Source of the DNA: Gemmatimonadota bacterium | GTDB lineage: Bacteria; JAAXHH01 | Reading direction: 5' to 3' | Length of the DNA stretch: 32,610 bases | Assembly (NCBI GenBank): GCA_026706345.1 | Contig: JAPOYX010000161.1 | Span: 1 to 32,610 of the forward strand | Part shown: in pieces, positions 8,114 through 15,321 of the stretch | Numbering within the stretch: the first letter of the stretch is position 1 | How the letters are laid out: every line of letters starts with the position of its first letter | Position numbers and translations under genes: made by a program | Notes under the pieces: generated by a model | Seen by the model: the letters and a program-made list of their open reading frames with translations, nothing else | What the model was told of the DNA's origin: nothing | Databases searched by the model: none

Positions 8114-8650
8114 ATGCGCTGGAGAGTATCCATTATCCTGGCCGCGTTCCTGGTGCCGGGCGCCTTCGCGGCCTCCGTACCATGCGCCGCCGCGAACACG
8201 CTCGCACGGTCCGCGGCCGCTTTTCCGCAGTCCGCGGCCGGCCTTCCAGAGTCCACGAAGGAGTCGCCCGACATCCGGGGATCCTGGAAGCCGGAAACGT
8301 ACCGGCTCAAATTCGGACCGGTTCACGAGGTAACCGGCCTGATCACCTTCACCGAAAAGGACTGGTCGGTCCTCTTCTTCATCGTAACCGACGAGGGTCC
8401 CCGGCGGGGTTCCGGCGAAGGGGGCACCTATTCCTTGGACGGAGACAAGCTGACCTTCCGGCACCTGTACAATCTTTCCGGCGGCCACGCGGTCGACGGT
8501 TTCGAGGCCAGCGACCTGTCGATGAGGGTGAGACCGCCGGACGCCGTCGACGCGCCCGCCGAACCCTGCGCCATCGAGGTGAAGGACGATTTGCTGACCA
8601 TCTTCTTCCCCAGCGGAAACCAGATGACCTTCCGGCGCAGTTCCGATTGA
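8114..8650 (+). CDS. small secreted protein of unknown function, possibly lipocalin-like
   Basis: The 178-residue product starts with a signal peptide (MRWRVSIILAAFLVPGAFA, cleavage probably near AANA-type residues 25-30). The mature part reads as alternating beta strands with the phrases GSWKPETYRLK, GLITFTEKDWSVLFFI, GGTYSLDGDKLTF and DDLLTIFFPSGNQMTF, a pattern similar to small lipocalin-like or META-like beta-barrel proteins. I do not recognise a specific family. The frame is open far upstream, but the ATG at 8114 begins the signal peptide and lies 8 bases after the dehydrogenase stop. It ends the operon; about 200 bases separate it from rpiA. Confidence 0.65.
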   Translation: MRWRVSIILAAFLVPGAFAASVPCAAANTLARSAAAFPQSAAGLPESTKESPDIRGSWKPETYRLKFGPVHEVTGLITFTEKDWSVLFFIVTDEGPRRGSGEGGTYSLDGDKLTFRHLYNLSGGHAVDGFEASDLSMRVRPPDAVDAPAEPCAIEVKDDLLTIFFPSGNQMTFRRSSD

Positions 8651-8776
8651 AGACCGCGCCACGGCTTCGGATAAGCAGCCGTGCCGGGTCCTCCCGCCCG
8701 CGCGCCGCCCCCGCTCCCGTCCTTTACAACGCATCTACGGCAACTTTACCGTATAGGCTTGAAGGACGGGAATCAG

Positions 8777-8806
8777 TTGACATTACCGGCCGTTCCGGCT
8801 TATCTT
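8777..8806 (+). promoter_or_regulatory. putative sigma70-type promoter for rpiA
   Basis: A perfect TTGACA (8777-8782) is followed after 18 bases by TATCTT (8801-8806, 4 of 6). It lies about 45 bases before the rpiA start at 8850, in the 199-base gap after the secreted-protein gene. Confidence 0.4.
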
Positions 8807-8849
8807 TGGACGCTGTCATTCAGCCGGATCGAGACCGGGGAAACAGGCC

Positions 8850-9560
8850 ATGACCTCCGAAGCACTGACCCGAGAGATGAAGAAGACCGTCGGAGTCGAA
8901 GCAGCCCGGATGGTCGGCCAGGGCGACGTGGTCGGACTGGGCACGGGATCGACGGCGGAGTTCATGATCGAGGAACTGGGGCGCCGCGTGCGGGAGGAGA
9001 ACCTGAACATCGTCGGCATACCCACTTCCTTCGACGCGTCGGTGCTGGCCCGCAGGAACGGCATCCCGGCGGGGACGCTGGACGACGTGGACCGGGTCGA
9101 CATCGCCGTGGACGGCGCGGACGAGGTCGACCCCGCGATGAACCTGATCAAGGGCCGAGGCGCCGCCCACCTGCGGGAGAAGATCGTGGACGGCATGGCC
9201 GAACGGTTCATCGTCATCGTGGATGAATCGAAACTGGTCGAGCGGCTGGGAACGAAATGTCCCGTGCCGCTGGAAGTCCTTCCCATGGCGGTTCAACCCG
9301 TCATGCGGGCCGTCGAAGCGCTGGGGGGGGAACCCCTGCTGCGCATGGCGGTACACAAAGACGGACCGGTCATCACCGACCAGGGGAACATGGTGGTGGA
9401 CGCCCGTTTCGACGGAATCGACGACCCCGGCGGAATGGAAAGCACGCTCAACAACATCCCCGGCATCCTTGAAAACGGCCTCTTCGTCGGCCTGGCGACC
9501 GGGATACTCATCGGGAGCATATCCGGCGAAGGACGCATCGAAGTGGAAAGAAGAACCTGA
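8850..9560 (+). CDS. rpiA: ribose-5-phosphate isomerase A
   Basis: RpiA interconverts ribose 5-phosphate and ribulose 5-phosphate in the pentose phosphate pathway. The 236-residue protein shows all family blocks: GLGTGSTA (29-36) for phosphate binding, DGADEVDP (88-95), [11 protein letters not shown] (101-111) with catalytic E110, and the [13 protein letters not shown] segment. Length is normal. It is cytoplasmic and monocistronic or paired with ccmF, 110 bases downstream. A run of eight G at 9323-9330 lies inside the gene without disturbing the frame. The ATG at 8850 is weakly supported by GGGGAAA upstream. Confidence 0.95.
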   Translation: MTSEALTREMKKTVGVEAARMVGQGDVVGLGTGSTAEFMIEELGRRVREENLNIVGIPTSFDASVLARRNGIPAGTLDDVDRVDIAVDGADEVDPAMNLIKGRGAAHLREKIVDGMAERFIVIVDESKLVERLGTKCPVPLEVLPMAVQPVMRAVEALGGEPLLRMAVHKDGPVITDQGNMVVDARFDGIDDPGGMESTLNNIPGILENGLFVGLATGILIGSISGEGRIEVERRT

Positions 9561-9670
9561 ACCCACGGGGCCGTTCGTCGCGGTCCAATGGCCGCCGCCG
9601 CGCTTTTCCGATTGCCGCACGTTACGCGGACCCGCGGCGCTGCCTGAGCCCAGAATTGAATGAAACGTAA

Positions 9671-11689
9671 ATGAACGATATCGGATACTTCAGCCTCCTG
9701 CTCGCCTTCATGACGGCGGCCTACGGCGGCGTGACCGGCGTGGTCGGCGCCCGCGCGCGGAACCCGCAGATGATTGCCAGCGGGGCCCACGGCGTTCTCG
9801 CCACCTTCGGCCTGCTGACCCTGTCGTCCATCGTGCTGGTGTACCATTTGTACACGGGCAACTTCCAGGTGGAGTACGTCGCCTCCTACACCAGCAGCAC
9901 CCTGCCCGATTTCTACCGCGTCACCGCGCTGTGGGCCGGGCAGAAGGGATCCCTGCTCCTGTGGGTATGGACCCTGTCCCTCTTCGCTTTGGTGGTGCAC
10001 CTCACAAACCGGGACCGGAACCAGACGCTGATCCCCTACGTCCACGCAGTGATGATGTCGGTGGTCCTGTTCTTCATCGCCCTGCTCATCTTCGTGGCCG
10101 ATCCCTTCGAGCTGCTGCCCTTCGTGCCCGCCGAGGGCCGCGGACTGAACCCGGTGCTGCAGATGCCCCTCATGATCATCCACCCGCCCATTCTCTACCA
10201 GGGCTACGTGGGGACCGTGGTCCCCTTCGCCTTCGCCATGGCCGCGTTGATCACGGGGGAACTGGGCGACACGTGGATCCGGACGATCAGGCGATGGACC
10301 CTCTACGCCTGGTTCTTCCTCGGGTTCGGCCTGATGCTGGGCGGCCGCTGGGCCTACGTGGAACTGGGATGGGGCGGATACTGGGCCTGGGATCCCGTGG
10401 AAAACGCGGCGCTCATGCCCTGGCTGACCATAACCGCCTTTCTCCATTCCGTGATGATCCAGGAGAAGAAGGGCATGCTGAAGATCTGGAACTTCATCCT
10501 GATCATCCTGACCTTCGGCCTGGTCTACTTCGGGACATTTCTCACGAGAAGCGGGGTCGTTTCGTCGGTGCATTCCTTCACCACATCGGGCATCGGTCCC
10601 ATGTTCATGGGTTTCGTCATCGTCTCGATGGTGTTGTCCTTCGGCCTGCTGATCAGCCGGCGCCGCGCCCTGAAGGCCCGCAGCGAACTCGACTCCTTCG
10701 TCTCGAGGGAAAGCAGCTTCCTGCTGAACAACCTGGCCCTCGTGGGCGTGTGTTTCGCCATCCTCTGGGGGACCATTTTCCCCGTGCTTTCCGAGGCCGT
10801 CAGCGGCGAGAAGATCACGGTGAGCGCGCCGTACTTCAACGAGATAAACGTGCCGCTCGGCATCTTCCTGCTCTTTCTGACGGGCGCCGGTCCGCTTTTC
10901 GCGTGGCGCAAGACCTCCGTTCAGAGTCTCAAGCGGCATTTCACCATACCCATTGCCTGTTTCATCGCCGCGGCCGCCATCCTGCTGGCCTTCGGCATCC
11001 GGCACGTCTACGCCCTGCTCTCCTTCAGCATGTGCGCCTTCGTGGTCGGAGCCATCGGACTCGAGTTCTACCGCGGGGCCCGCGCGCGCCGTTCCACGAA
11101 CGACGAATCCTGGCCCGCGGCTTTCTACCGGCTGGTCATGGGCTACAAGCGCCGGTACGGCGGTTACGTCGTTCATATCGCCATCGTGCTCCTGTTCATT
11201 GGCTTCACCGGGTCCGCCTTCAACCGGGAAGAGAACTTCGCGGTGCGGGAGGGCGAATCCTTCCAGATCAAAAACTATACGCTGGACTTCGATTCCCTCA
11301 CCGAAACCAACATGGGCGAGTACATATCGTACGCAGGCCTGCTCCGCCTTTCCGTGGACGGCGAGCCTGTCGTTATGATGGCCCCGGAGAAACGTCTCTA
11401 CCCCATACAGGACCAGGTGACTTCGGAAGTATCCATCTGGTCGACGCTGAATGAAGACCTCTACGTGGTCCTGGCCGAACTGAACGAAACGCTTGACGTA
11501 GCTACATTTAAGGTCTACATTAATCCATTGGTAAACTGGGTCTGGATCGGTACGGCACTGCTCATGCTGGGGACGATCATTCTCTTCCTCCCGGATCGAT
11601 TCGGCAGAAAAACCACCGGACGTGAACGGCGCGAAGGGGTTGGCGAACCTCGTACGCCGGTGCCCGGGACCCGGGATGTAACCGTCTGA
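9671..11689 (+). CDS. ccmF: cytochrome c-type biogenesis protein CcmF (haem lyase subunit)
   Basis: CcmF is the large inner-membrane protein that attaches haem to apocytochrome c at the periplasmic face. This 672-residue protein has about 14 membrane segments. The tryptophan-rich WWD domain is at 234-251 (GWGGYWAWDPVENAALMP region). The family histidines can be placed at H171 (HPP), H259 and H301, near the positions of the essential histidines of the Escherichia coli protein, and a fourth lies in YVVHIAIVLLF near the C-terminus. No other ccm genes are adjacent, so the rest of the pathway must be elsewhere. The ATG at 9671 lacks a clear ribosome-binding site. It is followed by a 564-base gap before rny. 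Confidence 0.92.
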   Translation: MNDIGYFSLLLAFMTAAYGGVTGVVGARARNPQMIASGAHGVLATFGLLTLSSIVLVYHLYTGNFQVEYVASYTSSTLPDFYRVTALWAGQKGSLLLWVWTLSLFALVVHLTNRDRNQTLIPYVHAVMMSVVLFFIALLIFVADPFELLPFVPAEGRGLNPVLQMPLMIIHPPILYQGYVGTVVPFAFAMAALITGELGDTWIRTIRRWTLYAWFFLGFGLMLGGRWAYVELGWGGYWAWDPVENAALMPWLTITAFLHSVMIQEKKGMLKIWNFILIILTFGLVYFGTFLTRSGVVSSVHSFTTSGIGPMFMGFVIVSMVLSFGLLISRRRALKARSELDSFVSRESSFLLNNLALVGVCFAILWGTIFPVLSEAVSGEKITVSAPYFNEINVPLGIFLLFLTGAGPLFAWRKTSVQSLKRHFTIPIACFIAAAAILLAFGIRHVYALLSFSMCAFVVGAIGLEFYRGARARRSTNDESWPAAFYRLVMGYKRRYGGYVVHIAIVLLFIGFTGSAFNREENFAVREGESFQIKNYTLDFDSLTETNMGEYISYAGLLRLSVDGEPVVMMAPEKRLYPIQDQVTSEVSIWSTLNEDLYVVLAELNETLDVATFKVYINPLVNWVWIGTALLMLGTIILFLPDRFGRKTTGRERREGVGEPRTPVPGTRDVTV

Positions 11690-11795
11690 AAGACCGTGGA
11701 CAGATCACGGACGCGACACGCGCAACCACTGCGGATCAAGCGAGTGGCCCGTATGGCCGCGCCCTAATGTTGCAGAACTACAACCCGGTTCATAC

Positions 11796-11957
11796 ACCGG
11801 TAGCTTCATACTGTATGACCTGATTTGGCAATTCGATAAGCAGGGTGGGGGTGCCACGGGAAGCCCGGGCGCCTTGGAAAACGAATATCGCAAGCAGAAC
11901 ATATGGCTGAAACCGTTCCTCGCAAGCATGTGGTATAGGTTCTGTTCGACTACCGGT
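11796..11957 (+). ncRNA. candidate structured RNA upstream of rny (possibly 6S RNA)
   Basis: The segment is closed by an 8-bp stem, ACCGGTAG (11796-11803) with CTACCGGT (11950-11957). Inside are TATgACC (11814-11820) pairing with GGTATA (11932-11937), a stem CAGAAC (11895-11900) with GTTCTG (11939-11944) as an alternative, and near the middle a strong hairpin GGTGCC-A-CGGG/CCCG-GGCGCC (11850-11873). The overall shape is a long imperfect hairpin of about 160 bases with a G-rich apex. In several bacterial groups the 6S RNA gene (ssrS) lies just upstream of rny, which makes 6S a reasonable hypothesis. The strand is assumed from the neighbours. No promoter, U-tract or conserved 6S sequence was recognised, so the call is tentative. 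Confidence 0.3.
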
Positions 11958-12184
11958 TGAGATTTATGGAAATGTGCATGGATTCTTCTCGACGCAGACA
12001 GGCGCAGTAACTTTCTGAACGGACTCACTGGAACCGTCTGGCGGCAGATCGTCGGGAAAACGCGCATAACACCACTACGGCTGAACGGTTCAAGAAACAC
12101 GGGCGCCATACCTTCCTCGCCAGTAGGCAACACGTCCCCTGCCGGCGTACGCCGACCCGGTCACGCTCTGGACCGGCGGCGGCC

Positions 12185-12243
12185 AGCTTATCGACATCAA
12201 ACCCAGGTTCGACGCTACTAAGCGATAAGCTGCGATATCGCAG
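12185..12243 (+). promoter_or_regulatory. double inverted repeat in the rny leader
   Basis: AGCTTATCG (12185-12193) pairs with CGATAAGCT (12223-12231), a 9-bp stem with a 29-base loop. It overlaps the perfect 14-base palindrome CTGCGATATCGCAG (12230-12243). The palindrome runs into the G5 ribosome-binding site (12243-12247) of rny, so the two stems exclude one another at 12230-12231 and the second could mask translation start. It may be a DNA operator or an mRNA switch. Confidence 0.5.
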
Positions 12244-12253
12244 GGGGTGTTGT

Positions 12254-13933
12254 ATGGATTTCCCATTGGAAAACCTGAACGGCTTTTTGCTGCCCCTAGC
12301 CGCCCTGACCCTGATTTCCGGGCTCGTCGGGTTGGTGATCGGCACGATCTGGCGGCGCAGCAAAGCCGGCGAAATGGAGGAGAAAGCCCAGAAGCGCGCA
12401 CAGCGCCTTTTCAAGGAAATGGAAGTGCAGCGCCGTGCGGAGCTGCTTGAGGAGAAAAGAAAATGGCACGACGCGCGGGAGGCCCAGGAGGAGGAAATCA
12501 ACGGCAGGCAGTCCGCCCTGGAAAGCCACGAGCAGGACATGATGGACCGGGAGAAAGAGTACGAACAGCGATTCGACACCCTGAAGGACCGCGAAGATCA
12601 GACCGGCTTGAGGGAAGACGAAGTGGAGAAGCTGGAAGAGAAGCTGAAAACGCAGGAAGTCCGGCTGAAGGAATCGGCCTCGGAATACCGCAATCGGCTG
12701 GAAGCCCTTGCCCGGCTGACCGCCGAGGAAGCCAAGCAGCAGCTTCACGATGAACTCATTCGCGACGTGAAGCAGGAAGCGGAACACAGAGTCAGAGACA
12801 TTCTGAAAACCGCCCAGACCAACGCCAACCGGGAGGCGAGAAAGATCGTTACGCTGGCGATCAGCCGGTGCGCGGTGGATCAGTCGACCCAGACGAGCGT
12901 CGCGGTGGTACCTCTGCCCAATGACCAGATCAAAGCCCGTATTATCGGAAAAGACGGCCGCAACATCCGGACTTTCGAGGCCGCCAGCGAAGTGAAGGTC
13001 ATGGTGGACGATACCCCGGAGGCCGTGGTCATTTCCTGCTTCGATCCCATTCGCCGGGAAATCGCCCGCACCGCCATGGCGGATCTCGTATCCAACGGCA
13101 AGATTACCCAGAGCCGTATAGAAGAAATGATCACGCGGGCACAGGAGCAGATCGACAACCTGCTGCTCTCGGAAGGGGAGCAGGCCGTCACCCAGCTCAA
13201 CCTGAAATCCATGCATCCCGAGATGATGAAGCTGGTCGGCCGGCTGCGGTTCCGGTCCAGTTACGGCCAGAACGCCCTGGATCACTCGAAGGAGGTGGCC
13301 TTTCTCACCGGCATGATGGCCGTTGAGGTCGGCCTGGACGAACTGCTCGCCCGGCGCTGCGGACTCCTTCACGACGTCGGCAAGGCCCTGGATCACGAGA
13401 TGGAGGGATCACACCCGGAAATCGGCCTGGCCTTCGCGGAAAAGTATGGCGAGCCCGAGGAAGTCAAGAACGCGATCATTGCCCATCACAACGACGAGAA
13501 CGAGGAAATCACCTCGCCCATCACCTTTCTGGTCGCCGCGGCGGACGCCATTTCCGGCGCCCGGCCCGGCGCACGCAGGAATGATCCCGAAGACTACATC
13601 CGCAGAGTGGTGGAACTGGAAGAACTCGCCCGGGCGTTCGACGGGGTGGCCGACGCCTACGCCATCAACGCCGGACGCGAGATCCGGGTCATGGTCCGGC
13701 CGGACCAGGTGGACGACGACCGGACGCACACGCTGGCCTGCGAGATATCCCAGAAGATCCGCAACGACCTGACCTATCCCGGGCACATCAAGGTGACCGT
13801 GATCCGGGAGAAGATCGCCCACAGGATGACGAACAAGCGGGACGACCAGCAACAGGGCGGACGTCGAAGGTCGTACGGAAGAAACCGGAACCGGCGTCAT
13901 TCCCCGACGCCCAGCGGACAGGCGGCGGGATAA
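12254..13933 (+). CDS. rny: ribonuclease Y
   Basis: RNase Y is a membrane-anchored endoribonuclease that starts mRNA decay. The 559-residue protein has an N-terminal membrane segment (about 12-33), a long charged coiled coil (about 35-200), a KH RNA-binding domain containing IIGKDGRNIRTFE, and an HD phosphohydrolase domain with H344 (DHSKE) and the metal motif H373-D374-V-G-K-A. The end differs from most homologues: after the usual VTVIREKIAHRMT sequence there is a basic, Arg/Gln/Gly-rich tail of about 35 residues. The ATG at 12254 follows a G5 ribosome-binding site by 6 bases. The leader holds strong inverted repeats. Confidence 0.95.
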   Translation: MDFPLENLNGFLLPLAALTLISGLVGLVIGTIWRRSKAGEMEEKAQKRAQRLFKEMEVQRRAELLEEKRKWHDAREAQEEEINGRQSALESHEQDMMDREKEYEQRFDTLKDREDQTGLREDEVEKLEEKLKTQEVRLKESASEYRNRLEALARLTAEEAKQQLHDELIRDVKQEAEHRVRDILKTAQTNANREARKIVTLAISRCAVDQSTQTSVAVVPLPNDQIKARIIGKDGRNIRTFEAASEVKVMVDDTPEAVVISCFDPIRREIARTAMADLVSNGKITQSRIEEMITRAQEQIDNLLLSEGEQAVTQLNLKSMHPEMMKLVGRLRFRSSYGQNALDHSKEVAFLTGMMAVEVGLDELLARRCGLLHDVGKALDHEMEGSHPEIGLAFAEKYGEPEEVKNAIIAHHNDENEEITSPITFLVAAADAISGARPGARRNDPEDYIRRVVELEELARAFDGVADAYAINAGREIRVMVRPDQVDDDRTHTLACEISQKIRNDLTYPGHIKVTVIREKIAHRMTNKRDDQQQGGRRRSYGRNRNRRHSPTPSGQAAG

Positions 13934-13942
13934 CTTCGCCGC
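13922..13942 (+). other. stem-loop across the rny stop codon
   Basis: GCGGCG (13922-13927) pairs with CGCCGC (13937-13942) around a 9-base loop that contains the rny stop. There is no T-tract after it, so it is unlikely to be a simple intrinsic terminator; it may protect the rny message 3' end or sit upstream of queG translation. Confidence 0.35.
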
Positions 13943-13956
13943 GCGCTCGGATCCCC

Positions 13957-15108
13957 GTGTCTCTTACCGAAGAAATCAAGGTCCACGCCGGGTATCTCGG
14001 CTTCGACCTTGCCGGCGTAACCACGGCCGACCCCCCACGGTACGGGGAATACTACGCCCAATGGATCGAGCAGGGCATGGCCGGCGAGATGGCCTACCTG
14101 GGCCGCCGGATCGAGAAACGGCAGGACCCGGGACAGATCCTGCCGAACGCCCGGTCCCTCGTCGTAGTCGCCATGAACTACCGGTGTCCGGACCCGGATC
14201 CCATCCCGGGCGGCACGCCCGAAGTCACCCCCGGAGGCGCGCACCGCGGCAAGATCGCCCAGTATGCCCGGGGCGACGACTACCATGACGTAATGAAGGA
14301 AAGGCTGGAGGCGCTGCTTCGGTTCATCCGGGACCGGGCCGGCCGTCCCGTGGAGGGCAGGGTGTACGTGGACACCGGTCCCGTGCTGGAACGCGAATTC
14401 GCCGTCCGTGCCGGCCTGGGCTGGTTCGGGAAGCACACCAATCTCATCCACAAGCGCATCGGATCGTGGCTGCTGATCGGGGAGATCCTGCTCGACATCG
14501 AACTCGATCAGGACCGGCCCGCGGCCGACCACTGCGGCACATGCACGCGGTGTATCGAAGCCTGTCCGACCGATGCCATCGTCGAGCCCTACGTGGTCGA
14601 TTCGCGCCGCTGCATTTCCTATCACACCATTGAACTGAAAGGCGCCATTCCCACCGCGTACCGCGCGGCGATGGGAAACCGCGTATTCGGATGCGACGAC
14701 TGCCAGGATGTCTGTCCCTGGAACCGCCGGGCGCCCGTAACGGGCCATTCGGCCTTCATTCCCCGTCCGTGGAACGAAATGCCGGGCCTGATCGAAATGC
14801 TGGGGCTGACGCCGGAGGAGTTCCGGACCCGATTCCGGGGCAGCCCTGTAAAACGGACCAAGCGGCGGGGCCTGCTGCGAAACGCCGCGGTAGCCCTGGG
14901 CAACACGAAGGATCCTGAGGCGATACCCGCGCTCGCCGATTCGCTCGGCGACGACGAGCCGCTGGTCCGAGGACACGCGGCCTGGGCACTTGGGAACGTC
15001 GGCGGCGACGGGGCGGCCGCGGCTTTGGAGAAGGCGAAGAAGACCGAAAAAGATCCCTGGGTAATCGAGGAAATAGACCAGGCGCTTGCGGAATGCGCGG
15101 CTTCTTAG
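13957..15108 (+). CDS. queG: epoxyqueuosine reductase
   Basis: QueG catalyses the last step of queuosine synthesis, reduction of epoxyqueuosine in tRNA, with cobalamin and two [4Fe-4S] clusters. The 383-residue protein shows the N-terminal cobalamin-binding catalytic domain with the DTGPVLEREFA segment, then ferredoxin-type cysteines CGTCTRCIEACP and, further on, C-x2-C-x3-CP in CDDCQDVCPW with the extra CISYH cysteine. The C-terminal 70 residues form HEAT-like repeats (NAAVALGNTKDPEAIPAL, HAAWALGNVGG), as expected. The start is GTG at 13957, 23 bases after rny; no better ATG is in frame. It follows rny in the same direction. Confidence 0.93.
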   Translation: MSLTEEIKVHAGYLGFDLAGVTTADPPRYGEYYAQWIEQGMAGEMAYLGRRIEKRQDPGQILPNARSLVVVAMNYRCPDPDPIPGGTPEVTPGGAHRGKIAQYARGDDYHDVMKERLEALLRFIRDRAGRPVEGRVYVDTGPVLEREFAVRAGLGWFGKHTNLIHKRIGSWLLIGEILLDIELDQDRPAADHCGTCTRCIEACPTDAIVEPYVVDSRRCISYHTIELKGAIPTAYRAAMGNRVFGCDDCQDVCPWNRRAPVTGHSAFIPRPWNEMPGLIEMLGLTPEEFRTRFRGSPVKRTKRRGLLRNAAVALGNTKDPEAIPALADSLGDDEPLVRGHAAWALGNVGGDGAAAALEKAKKTEKDPWVIEEIDQALAECAAS

Positions 15109-15213
15109 GTCTCAAGGATGCGACGGCGAAAAACACAGGCCAACGGCGTACGCATGTATGCCGTTTCCGCGTCCGACCGGCAGCCGGCGAACCATGCTGT
15201 TTTTTGAAAACCC

Positions 15214-15241
15214 TTGCCTCCTTGAAGGTTATACATATATT
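15214..15241 (+). promoter_or_regulatory. possible promoter for the lytic transglycosylase gene
   Basis: TTGCCT (15214-15219) is followed after 16 bases by TATATT (15236-15241, 5 of 6). It lies in a conspicuously AT-rich stretch (15198-15241) in an otherwise GC-rich 213-base gap. A TTGAAA at 15204-15209 could pair with TATACA at 15230 but with a 20-base spacer. Confidence 0.35.
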
Positions 15242-15321
15242 CCAGGTGGCTTCGGTGGCAGGTACCGGGCGATAGATCAATGTCCGGCAGCCAAATCGTT
15301 CTCTGAATTGCTGACGCAGAT

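Larger units (their letters stand above)
11690..12253. other. long intergenic region with structured elements, no protein gene
   Basis: This 564-base gap between ccmF and rny has no plus-strand frame that looks coding. It contains two blocks of inverted repeats: 11796-11957, listed as a possible structured RNA, and 12143-12243 just before rny. Other visible hairpins are CCGTG/CACGG directly after the ccmF stop and CGGCGTACGCCG (12143-12154), a perfect 12-base palindrome. The block is lower in GC than the neighbouring genes at about 11760-12010. Confidence 0.6.

Noticed and set aside
9323-9330. A run of eight G in rpiA as a possible phase-variable tract or frameshift.
   Set aside because: The reading frame and protein are intact on both sides, and a housekeeping gene is an unlikely target for phase variation.
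11705-12133. A 142-codon minus-strand open frame in the ccmF-rny gap.
   Set aside because: No recognisable domain, no ribosome-binding site and amino-acid composition unlike a protein; the region fits a structured RNA or leader better.
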